64,000 nt of DNA from Lycocorax pyrrhopterus obiensis (lineage: Eukaryota; Chordata; Aves; Passeriformes; Paradisaeidae): NCBI GenBank assembly GCA_014706295.1, contig JACSVZ010000007.1:6985199-7049198 (forward strand), given 5' to 3'. Below the pieces are notes generated by a model. The model was given only the letters and a program-made list of their open reading frames with translations. It ran no database searches and was not told the DNA's origin. The position numbers were made by a program, and so were the translations under genes. Of this stretch, positions 28,401-40,400 are shown in pieces; positions within the stretch are counted from its first letter, which is position 1, and each line of letters starts with the position of its first letter.

Positions 28401-31400
28401 AGGAAGTGACAAGGGCTTGGGACCCAGCCAGCTTTGGGCAGAGCCAAGCTCCTGCCGGGGCAGCTGGACCGGGTCAGGCGTTTCCTCCCCGCCTCAGGCA
28501 AAGCGCGTGCTGCCCACGATGGCACAAAGCCTGGACTCTGCCAAAAAACACTCCCCTCCCCACCAGGAGCGCCGTGCCAAGCGGCTCGGACACCAGCTGG
28601 CTCAGGGCAGCTGGCTGGGATCGGCTTTTCTCAGGAGCGGCTGCTCCCCACGTGCCTCTGCCCAGCATGGACAAAAATGGTCAAAGATGCTCCACTGAAA
28701 ATCCCCAACCAAGGCAGCTGCAGCCGTCTCCCCATTAAGCCAATGCTGCTGGGCCACAAACAGACAAGAAGCGCTCACATTTCTCCTCCCTCCTCCTCTA
28801 GATCTGGTTTTAAGTCATGTGAGGGGAATTAATTTTTAAGGAAATCCCGTGGGGTTTCTTGGCTACAGTGAGCCAGACCAAATGGGAACCCCACATTAAG
28901 AAGAAAGGGGGAGCGAACCTCGCCAAGTCAACTAAAGTATGAAAACTCACACAAGCCCAGAGAACATCCCTCAAGGCAGATGAAAAGCACAAACAGAGCC
29001 AGGAAACAACAAATTTTAAAATTATATCTACTTTTCTTCCTTGGGCCACAACACACTCAAGGTACTGGTGGTCAGGAACAAAGTATTTGTGGGGAGGCTG
29101 GTCCAGAAAACAACTCCAAGAACTCCTGATCTGCCCAGGCTGGGGGTCCCCACACACCGAACACAAGGTCTGGTGGCTGACCAGGTGGAGACCCCTTAGC
29201 AGGGCCCTCAGATGGGACAAGAAATTATCCCTACCTGCTGCTGGCAGTGCAAGGGGACTCTGCCACAACTGCCCTGCCCCGAGGGCAGGCAGCTCCACCC
29301 CTGCTCCACAGCCATGGAAAAGCAGACAAGAAATGATCAATTCCTCGTGGGCCTTGTTTGGGGGACACAGAGGAAAAATGAAACCTCCTGGAGTTAGTTG
29401 TCCCAACCTGCAGTCGGGATGTGATGCTTTGACACCTCTGGCACACCCTGAGGGCTGTGAAGCAGGAACAGTACAACAGTACTCACCCAAAACTGCCCCA
29501 GCCATTCAGGACTGGCATAGGGCTTTCTGGTCCTCAGGTGAAAGGCACCACCAAAATCCAGAGTGCTGCTCTGGTCAGCAGGGTGTGGGTGCCTAGCACC
29601 CAGGGCTGGCACAGGGCTCACTTTCCCTGCTGTGCAGCTGGCCCCATCCAGCAGAGTGCCCCCCATTAAAGACTCCAGCCTAACTTCCATCCTGCCTTCC
29701 CGGCTGGCAATCCCGAGGCTCTTGGCCTGCCACTAAACTGTGCCACCTCATCACTCATTCACAGGGTAAGTGGACTCTGCCTGGCCTTGTATGGAGCTGC
29801 TGACTAAGGCACTGACAGGAGTGGGCAGTTCTAAAGTGGAGTTACTCACACACGTGGGCAGCTCTGATGGTGAAAGCAAACACCAGCTGGCATCAAAAGC
29901 CGGCATTAAGAAATTCAGTCAGCAGACCACAAACTGATCCGTAGCACACCCAGCCCACTTTGCTGCCTGACTTCTTACTGTGCAATAAACCAAAAAAAAA
30001 AATCTGAGTCCAGCTTACAAAACAGCAGTGCTTTGGGAAAGCTGTGGGGACACAAGGAAGGTGTCTTAACACCAGAGCTGTGCAAGCCCAGCTGAGATGA
30101 ACCCAGTGAGTTCAGGGATGAGACCTCGAGCAGAAAGCCCTCGCCAGGGAAGCACAGCCCACGTGGGACAGGGACAGGGAATGGGGAAACACCTCCAGCT
30201 TGGTTAGACCTTGGTGTTGCTGAAACACAGGGCTCAGCAGCCCACACGAGTGAAACCCAACCTCAAACCTGTCAGAGCTTCAGCTGCATCCCGTAACCTG
30301 AGCTCAAAACACACAAGGCTGCATGGGAGCACTGCCTGTGTCAGAGCTGGAAACTGAAGCCATCCCACTGAGGTACTCCACAGATCTGCCTTAGGAGGCC
30401 ACAAGGCTTCCAGCAGCATTCTCAAACTGATGTCCTGTCCCAACTTTGACTTTTCATCTCACCTGAGATACCACCAGGTAGGTTTTTACCCTTGGAGAAG
30501 GATTCTTACAAAAGGTATGATGGCTGACATTTCACAGATTTCAGTTCTTGCCACATCTCCCCTTATTTTTTTTTCCTCATGCTTGATCCACACTTCTACC
30601 AGAAGTAATTTCTACTTTATTGAGGCTAACACATGGCAAAGAATAAAGGGAACTGCTGCTCCCAGTATCCATGGGGTGGCATTCAGCTTCCTGGGGCAGC
30701 AGGACGAGATCACCTGCCTACCGTCCAACCACCAGTGCCTACAAATGCTTTCCTGCCCCCTCTTCTCCATCCAAGATCCAGGGATGATCCCCCTCCTCCT
30801 GTCCCCACGCCAGGAAACCACCTCCTCCCACTCTCCTGTGAGCCCACACCAGACCTACACAAATTCTTCAGCAGCACAACACTTTGTCCAAATCTCCATC
30901 ACCTACTTCATAAACAGACACTTCTGAATTCTGGCACAAAATACAATCGGGGAATTTTGAAGCTCTCAAAGCCAGACAGAGCCCCCCACGATTTTTTAAT
31001 GCATATGAGGGAACAGTGCACATTAACGTGCTAATACAACTGAACAAAAATTAATAAAGGAGGAAAAAAGAAACTTAGAGGAAGCCTATTAGATATATTT
31101 GATAGGTATCTTTAGGAAAAATTGATTCTCAAACAAAACCTGCTATGATAGCACACTACTTCTATCATTTTAGACTAAATATATATTTAATCAGAGCAAT
31201 CTGTGTTAGTCTGGTATATTAAGGCATGTATTAATTATGAATTTGGAGTGCAGCGGCAACACTTTCAGTTTCCAGTGTCTGTCAAAACAGTATTTTTGGA
31301 CACAGATTCAAAGCACCAAATACCTTAAAACAAAGACATGGATGAATGAATGAATGAATGAATGAATGAATACCTGCAGAACAAATGCTGAAAGAGCAAC

Positions 31401-34400
31401 TTCAATACTATAGCAACATGGAAATTTCTTCATCATTTCGCATTTCAAAAAACCATTTCAGAAATTCCATCCATTTCAAACAGGTTTGGAGCCCACCACC
31501 TGATGAGATGAGATTAAAGCCTCCCTTCTTTTTATGTGAGCACAGTTCATGGAGGAAAGGAAAGAGACTTGGCGAAATATTTACATGACTAATAGGTTTA
31601 CTTGCATCAGGAATTAATACATAATGCCTTCTGATCTTCAGTGACACGATCTCTCAGGCAAAAAAAAAATCAAGTCATCTGCAAACATGTCATGTCTTCA
31701 GAAATATAAATATTAATGCAGAATTCAGTGCATTTCAAAACTCATTGTTTTGATTGGAATGTGAGGAATGAGTGAGCCAGAAGTGAATTAAAGCCAATCA
31801 TAGTAACTAATTGCCATAATGCTGTGGAAAAATGCAGACCATAGTCTTTGCTTGAGGTTGGAAGACACACAGAAGCAACTTTCACTGGCATTTTACAGCT
31901 GTAGCAATTTAGAAGAAACTCAGAGGAACAGAAATTACTCTTCATGGTAGAGTTAATGAAAGGTTGGTGTTTGAATCTGAGCAATTTTAAGAAGTTTTGT
32001 CTGTATTTTTCTATTCAAATCAAATATGTTTAAAACCTGCAAGATCTTTTTAATTTTAAAGGCTTAGCATAATTACAATAAAGGTGGGTTACCTTTAGTG
32101 AATCCTGACAGGTTTGATTTTCATTAACAGACATCAGGGCAGTTAATGCTGCTTGGCTTTGAGAATGAAAGGTTAGCCTGGCTTTTCAAAAAAAGGAAAT
32201 TTAACAAAGAAAATAGGCACATCTCTGTACTTATTTTCAACCCAAATGACCCTCGTGGCAATAGACAAGCTGAGAACCCATTTGAAGCAGTGTAAAGAGG
32301 AGGAAGGACAGAGCAGTTCCTGAGCCTGCCAGTGTCACCTCTGCCATTCTCATGCTGCAATGGCATCTGTACCATCAGGTCTTAGAGAGCATTAACTGTG
32401 CCAAGAGGCATTAGTGTCCTCTGCTCCAAAACCACGGGTTTTGGGGTTTTGGGCTCACCCTGAACCCAGTCCAAGGGCAGGGTGAGCCCAGAGGAGCAGC
32501 CTGTCTGCCTCTCAAATAACTCCAGCAAAGGGACACAGCTTTGGGGGGCACTGCTGACAGCACGTGGGGCTGGGAGCACCCCCAGCTTTGGAGAGAACTC
32601 CAGAGCAGAGCAATAGAAGATCCAGGTCTCCTGCTCACGGGGAGCTCTGCTCACACACCAAGATGAGGACAGGAGTGCTGAACCAGCTCGTTAAATTCAC
32701 ACATAACTTAACCCACCAGGCTCTCCCTTCGGCAGCATTACCAGGAGCAAAACAGGGAATATGTGGTTTTATTGTGTAATAGTTTTGACGAGGAGTGAGG
32801 GAACTAACACAAACGTCCTCCCCTTACTTTGATAATTTTGTCTGGTTTATTTCTTATCCATACACTGTGTCCTGTCAAGTCCACTAGTGCATGGGTTGTT
32901 TACTGCAAGGTATATCCCTCTGCTGACAGGATTGTCTAGTGATGTGACTGTTTGGGGCCTTCTGCATCTCTGTGAGAAATAAATCCAGACTCTAACATTA
33001 CCCCAGTTCCAAGTCATTGTACTGACATTTTAGCAGGAGTAAGTGAAACTTTATGAGAACAGCATGAACATCTGATGCCTCTCAACACTCCAGTGCCAAA
33101 CAAATCATCACCTTCTGCAGGCACAAAAAACTCTTCTGATGTTTCCCTGCCACTGCCTCTGCCTAAAACTGTAAATTGTGCAAAGAGTAAATTCAGTTTT
33201 ACCCGAATTGCTTTGTCCATTACAATTAAGGAAGTGCCAAGTATTGTCCTCAGTGGTATTTGTTGCCCTCTGTTTTCATTCTGGGTATCATCCTCCCCTT
33301 GGACAGCAAACTTTTTACTGTGCGTGGTGGCTTTTCCTTTGGCAGAGAAGATGGAATAGCTCATTGAGAATAACATTTGTTCTTCTTTGGCAATGTTGTC
33401 TTTAGCAACAATTTTTAAAAATTCATTTCTGTCATTCGAACAACCCCAGTGAGGCTCAGTTTCAATTAATTTAAAAAAAAAAATCCCACAATCTTTCCAT
33501 TAAACTCTTGGGACTTGTTTTTTTCTTAAAATGCAAAGGAAGAGATTAAAGCTTAAGAATTGCAGAGTAAGCAAAAGAAAGAAAATGAAGGGGAGGAAGA
33601 CCTAGGAAAACTCTTTTGGAGAACCTGCTGTTTAAAAAGAATCCCACCACCGCCTTAAAATACAAAAAATTAAAATAAAAAAAAAATTAAATAAAGCAAG
33701 GCAACTGTTGACAGGCAATAGGTCACCACGAGCTGCAGCTTCCAGGGCTCCAGAAGATACTGGGAATAGCACTCCAGAGCAAGTAGCAGAGGTAAAGATT
33801 TATCCTGGATTATTACCCGCTTTTCCTGAACACAGCATAAAATCCAAACACATTAACTTATTACCTTTATGACATACGTTAATATGTAAAATAATAGCAT
33901 AAGGAAAGGTAGCTGAGGCCAAAGAGAAGAGGACAAGTGCTGTTCGTGTATGCAATACAAGCAACCCCTGTGCCCACCAACACCAGCTCATCATTCCAGG
34001 AAGGGTAAATCCCAGCACCAGGCACCTTGGATCTGCAGCGATGGGATAACTTGTCAGGGACCTTGATGTGCACCCTTCCAAAAGGGACACACATGCAATT
34101 ACACCACCACAGTGAAACTGTCAGGCCTTGGGCTCAGGCCACAAGCAGGGTAACACCACAGCATCCACCACAAGAGGAATGTGCAAAACCAGCATGAAGT
34201 CACTGCTAAGTCTCTGTACCCAGGAAATTTTTATAAAAGGAAGAGATGAAACAAGGAGACTTATAAAGAACTACATTTATTTTTGTTTACAGCAGATATC
34301 ATAAATAAAGCTAAAACAATTTTCACCGTGTGCAAAATACAGAATTTCCATGTGAAAATTTAAATACAGAGTTAAAAACTATTTAATAAAAATATTCAGT

Positions 34401-37400
34401 TAAGATGATAAAGTAAAATGAAGACAGAAGATTTAGGAGGAGAAGGACAGAATCCTCACTGGGCAGGAAGAGCAAGGAAGATTCTGCAACAGAGAGTAAA
34501 AAACACAGCAGTAGGAAGTGGTTTGAAATGGCAGACCTTTATGTCATGACCTTCATATTAAAGCATGCAGAGCTTTGTAACAACACACTGCAGCCCTGAA
34601 ATACACAGGGAGTCACATCCCAGCCATTTGTGCAGGAAGCGACGTTTAAAATACAGAGAGATTCTGTGTGGGCACAGCGTGGGGACTTTCAAAGCCATCA
34701 AGTCATTTTAGGATACCTACACAAATAAATACTCTTGGCTGAGTCATGTGAACATACAGACCAGCAAGATAAGGAGCACGGGGCTCTGATCCTGCTGCCT
34801 TCCACATTCCTGGCTGAGGTGTGTGAAATGGGGCAAATGGCAGAGGATGTTTGGCCCCTCCTAAAACTGCTCCTAAGATCAATTCCCAAAGGCCCTTCCC
34901 TTTGAAAGGGATCCTTGGCAGGGACAGCTGGGTTATGCCAATGTCAGCCAGACCCTCAGTGCACTTGCTGGTCAGCCTGAGCCCTTGGTTCTTGCTGGGA
35001 TTCATTTCCCCTTCTACACGGTCACCTTGTGATGATACAAAGGGGACCTTATGTAAAAAATACACACAAAATAATGGTGGAAGTTGGTCATGGAGAGGGG
35101 TGGCCAAGACAAACCCAGTCATCAGAGTGCCAAACGAGGCCTAGTTAATGAAACCACTTAAACCAAAACATTCTGGTTACAGAAACCTGGCATGTTGATA
35201 TTTCAGCCTGAGAACCACATGCCCTTTTAGGCCTGTCTACGATGCCACTTGAGGTGGCAGACTAGAATTTGCATCGTTTTGGCTTCTTTTCCTACAGAAC
35301 CTTTTTATACCACAGCTTTCCAGTAGGAAAGCAGAGAAGTGCTCAGATACTGCTTGCTCATTTTGTGTTTGAGTTTGATGGGAATAGGCGCTCATGTTAA
35401 CCAGGAGAATCAGCTGGGTGATCACACCCTGACCTTCTTTTAAATCTTTCCTTCAGTTCTTTGAAGGAAATAAGGCTTTAGTAAGTTCTTTCAAGAAACC
35501 CTTTACTTGCCTAACTTACCTTAAAGGCACAGGGAAGCACACATGCACAGACACAGAGAGAAAAACATTCTCTACAAAGAGCACAGACGACACATTTTCT
35601 AGAACTGTGAACTCAGCAACAGGTTAAATCATCATGCCAAAGCTCCATTAATATACCAGACATACAGATTGCTCCAACAGTTAAAAAACAACCCCAAAAC
35701 ACACAATGAAATGCTGTCAAACAACAGGGTTAGTCATGTAATTTTGGAACTGGGAAAAAAAAAATCACCTGAGAGCAGAAAGGCTTCAGCCAGTGAGCGG
35801 GTGCAGCACCGGAATGTTGAATTGGACTAAAAGCAATGAGGGAGATTGGCAGAGAAGACAGCAGGGAAGAAAACACAGAACTTCACTTGGTTATGTAGGA
35901 AAGCATCAGGAAGATTACACAGGTACAAAGAAGAACTGGCCAAAATGAAACTGCTTTTTTGGTCACTCAATCATCAATGAGGACAAGTAGGTATGAATGT
36001 TACTAGCAGAACAGTAAGATGAAGAAGTTAAAAAAACAACCAATTGGAGTGATACCAATAAAATAACCCTCCCACCAGAATCACCAGCAAAATCCCAGTG
36101 GAATATGCATGGTAATTAATTAAGATTCCTCAGGAAAACATTTTCATTATGCAAGTTCCTGAATTCTGTTGTGGAAATTTAGAGATTTTATGCCCCATTA
36201 TAGAAATATATATAAAACCAATGCCATATTTTATTCTTTTTTTTTTTTAAATCTTATTTTTACACTTTCTACTAGTAAGATTCATTTGCTTTAAGTTCAT
36301 TGGCCAGAGATTTCCAAGTTTCTTACTACATCACCATTTTCTCTAAGTTTACCATCATGCTCACTCTGCTGTAGTAAACAGCAGGAGAAAACGGTAGGAA
36401 AAAGCATTCCTAAAGACTCTCCTACTGACAAACTGAAATCAAAACCGGTGGCAGCCCAAATTTGAAAACTTTACCACTCAGCAATTTGCTGTGTTGCAGG
36501 ATTAACATGGCAAATCGCACTGCAGATTGTCTCCTTTTTAGGGTGAAACAGTTACTATCATTAGCAAGTAATTAAAAATAACACAGTGTTTGAAAGTCGG
36601 GTTTTTTAAATGCTCTAAGAAAGGTACAGATACATTACATATATACAGATGCCCATCATGTTACTGTAATTATTGCTGTGTCCAGTCAATGTTGTAAAGT
36701 TTGGCTGAAATACATGTTTGAGCATTAATGGCAATCTATATCAAAGGAATGCTACCTTATATCTAACAATTTTCTTCAAGCACTTTTTCGAATTCTGTGC
36801 ATAAAATTAACAATTTTTTTCTCCAAAATACATAACTACTCTAAAATGTGAAAAGCTCATCCTCATAGTTTAAAGAAAGTCAAACTATCTAGAAGAAAGA
36901 TCCAGTTAGTCATTTATTTTAAACAGCAGACACATTTCCTTTTAATACCTAAGAGGCAAAACAATTCAAATCATCTTTTCCCACATTATATTAAAACAAA
37001 ACAAAACAAAAAACCAAACCCCAAGACCTGCCAGCCCAAAAGCAGCACAGTCATTTGGGACCACTGGAAGGTGATCCTCAATTTTGGTACTAACTGAATG
37101 CAACAGTATTTCCTACTGTTTATGCCACATTCTTTTGGCTACAAATAAACGCTACAGATGCTTTTCATTTTAGGCTACACATACTGCCATGTTTAAGTAT
37201 TTACCCATTTCCTGGTAAACTTCTGAATATATATAATACTTGAAAGGCAGGGAGCATGCTTACCTCGCTGGCTAACTAGGCTGAAAGTAATCAGAATTGG
37301 GATGTCACTGTGCCCTTGCTGTTTAACAGATTAAGGTAGACCTCCTGATTAAGGTAGACCTTGTTGAGGGACATCTGAAAGAATTTACTTATCTGCTGCT

Positions 37401-40400
37401 CCAGATAACAGAATTTCACCTTTCTGCCACCAACGTTGAAATGAATTACCCAAGTAAGAAGTTATCTCCTAAGAATACATTTATAGGCTTTTGATGTTTG
37501 TTCTAAACCTGTATTTTTTAAAAATTCCAAAAGACACTGGGAGCAGTGCCTGCACAGAGGCACAACAGGAGGGACTTCAGATACAGAGGAGTGCTCCATA
37601 AATTGATATTCCTCATATCAGCCAAGGAAGCCTTGACTTGAGGAGTGTCTGGTTCACCTCTTTCTACCAGTTCCTTTGACTTAAAATTTCAGTCAAGCCT
37701 TCACTCAACTAACATTTGCTCTTCAAATTTATTTTGAAACTTTAAATAAATTAGTGGAACAGATAATACCCACTATCAACAAAAGATACCTATCACACGT
37801 AAAGCAATGCAAAAGGCATGACTACGAGCAATGTGAATTATGTACATGATTTTTTAAAAACATATTCATGCATGTTATAAACCTCATAACCCAGAGGAAA
37901 GATGAAAGCAAGGAAAAAAAAAAAAGCTATGCGCCATACCCAGTCATTTGTCAGAAATATTCCCTGAAAGAACATACATTCTTTCTTGGTCTAACTGAAA
38001 AAAAATTTAAAAAAAGCTGGGGACAGGAAGCAGGGAGAAAAATGGTTTCAGAATGTACCATCTTCCCCAATGGTCTGATCACAGAATAAAACAGGGGGGG
38101 AAATAATCTATAAAACATCCTTCATCTGTCTCCATGTTCTGGAAATGCGTTTGGACACTGTCCTTCATGCTCTAACATACAGTACATTTTATGTTGAAAA
38201 TTTCGATTGTACCTCATTTCTATCAGAAGGGATCCACCGTTCGATGAAGTCATGCATGAAATTGCATGAAAAGCAAAAACAAATCCCTCCAAACAAAAAA
38301 AAAAAAAAAACCAAAAACAAACCCCTCAAGAAAATAGCCAGGCTGTTAATTTTGAAAATCTGAAAGGCACAACTGAGCAAGACACGTAGAAGGATTCAAA
38401 CCCTACAGAATCTTTTCACCCATTCAAGCACATTTTCAAGTGATAGCTCTGCTTCCCGGTACATGTGAGCGAGTACCTCTAGGAGAGCACAGAGGAGTGG
38501 CACACCAAGGCTCAGGAGTTCGTACAGGTAGGTATAGTTATATGCATTGTCCCTGAAATGGAGGTGGGTAGCGTGCAGGAAACCATGCATCCAGTTAGAC
38601 AGGCGTCTGGGAATGTCAAGCAGATCCCTTGTCACCCGCAGGGGCCAGCTTAGCGCGCCCCTAAAGAAGGAAGTCAGGATACCTGGGGACCTGGCCTCTG
38701 GACTGCTAGCAGTGGACAAAGTGCTTTCTGTGGTGATCTCTGTGGGTTTGGCTTCCACTTTCTTCCATGCTTCTATCGCCTCCTTATAAAGAGCATTAAA
38801 AAATAAAAAGTGTTAAATATGCTTCTAAAGTATGTAAGTCCAGTTTCTGCTACTGTCTTCAAGTCTTTATATACATTTTCATTTCCAGTTGCTCTTAAGT
38901 TCAACTTTACTTTGCATAGGAAAAGCTAAATTCTGTTGAGAACCAGATTACAAACACCCCAAACTCACAGAACCAGGAGGTTTGTATTTTAGCACTGGTT
39001 TTACTGCACATTAGGTAGAAAACATCCACACACACACACAAGTACTGCACCCTGCTCCAGACAAAGCTGCCTCAACAGTGCATTAGCAATATAATCAATC
39101 CATACCTTTCCATGGACCTGTATTGTTGCCCTTCTCTTTCTGTGTTTCGTACTGATTTTGCAGTGCGTAAAGTGAGGTTTACAGTAAAATTTACCTACAA
39201 GATGGAAAAATCAGTTACAGGATATGTTATCTATACATATATGGACTGAAAAAATCACTGTTGCATCTATAAAAAAAATGAAACCAGGATGATGAACGGT
39301 TGGGCAGCAAAAGGAATGGGAAACCTGGCACTGACACTGCTAAACAGCTCTGAATAGGTTTCTTTTACAGATTTGCACATTAGTTCAATAACACAAGGTC
39401 ATTTATCTACCACTCAGGTATAACATTAAGAAACAGCAAAAAAACAACATCCCATAAATACAAAGTCACAAACCAACACAAAACATCACGCAGAAAAAAG
39501 AAGTCAAATAATCAGCTCAAAAAGACGACTTTGCAGATTCTCCAGACCGAAAAAGAACCACTTTGACCTTGAATCTTTAATCCTTTTGCAGAGGGAGATG
39601 AGGTTAATACACGGATCTACTCAAATAATTTGGAAGGGGCAAAGGAATTTCAATTCAGTTTGATAATTCCATTCCAAACTACAAAGAAAAGGAAAAAAAG
39701 AAGGCAAACCCCAGGCTCTAGGTGGGATGGAGCACCCAAGATCTGAACCTCTTGTTCTACAGCAGCCTGGAGCCTGGAATAAATTACACAGTGCTTGGCC
39801 AGTCCTACTGCTTTCAACTCCTGACCATAACATCTTAAAAGAAATAACCTATATTCTCTGCATCCATGTAAATCTGCCACTATTATGGCTTGTCCTTATA
39901 GATCACATTATTTAATGGTCAGTTTTAAATGAGAGATAAGAATAACTCTGTATTATTGGAGAAACCTCACCCCTATGCCCCCCTTTACTTTGACCTGTGA
40001 TTGGACAAAGTGCGTTTTGGTCACTCAACTTATTTTCCACTGAGGATTTCTTCATTTAAAGCTCAGGTCTGTCATAACTCAACTCTTTTGAAAGTCTAGG
40101 ACTGCAAGTACAAGGACTCAAAGATCAGCACGGACACAAACACCACACTTGGCAGACCTCCTCCTGACTGTGCTACCGGGCCAGATCTTTTTCCCTAGTT
40201 CCACTAAAAGCACCAATACTCAGACATTTCAAAATACCCTTAAATAGCTCCTACATTACCTTCTTCAACATCAAAGGCATAAATTCCTAAGCGGAGAGTT
40301 GTAGAACATATTTCACACTTGAAGCACTCCCTGTGAAAGAAGTGGCCTTCTGCACTCAGCCTCTCCATGACATAGACCCGCTTCTTGCAGAAATAACAAA

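Larger units (their letters stand above)
21910..34259 (-). other. long-isoform intron R'/S, lower part
   Basis: About 12.3 kb of intron. It holds a (GAAT)n microsatellite, two CR1 fragments, and a CpG-rich patch at about 27880-28650, all listed separately. Several open frames longer than 150 codons occur in the GC-rich part, but none shows family similarity or fits the splice phases. Confidence 0.6.
34260..38395 (-). other. MICAL2: probable 3' UTR of the MICAL2 short isoform
   Basis: The region after the stop codon is uniformly AT-rich, lacks mobile elements and has very few open frames of any length, unlike the introns on either side. It contains a 16-bp poly-T run (transcript sense) about 85 bases after the stop, numerous ATTTA-like and TTTT motifs, and ends close to a canonical AATAAA at 34281-34276. 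Its exact extent is inferred; a nearer AATAAA on the minus strand around 36229 could give a shorter form. Confidence 0.55.

Noticed and set aside
27857..28739. Open frames of 100-180 codons on both strands in the CpG-rich patch
   Set aside because: Explained by high GC and few stop codons. Treated as a possible regulatory patch, not as coding.
37329..37362. Short direct duplication GATTAAGGTAGACC
   Set aside because: A single 14-bp duplication in the presumed UTR. Too short to mean more than local slippage.
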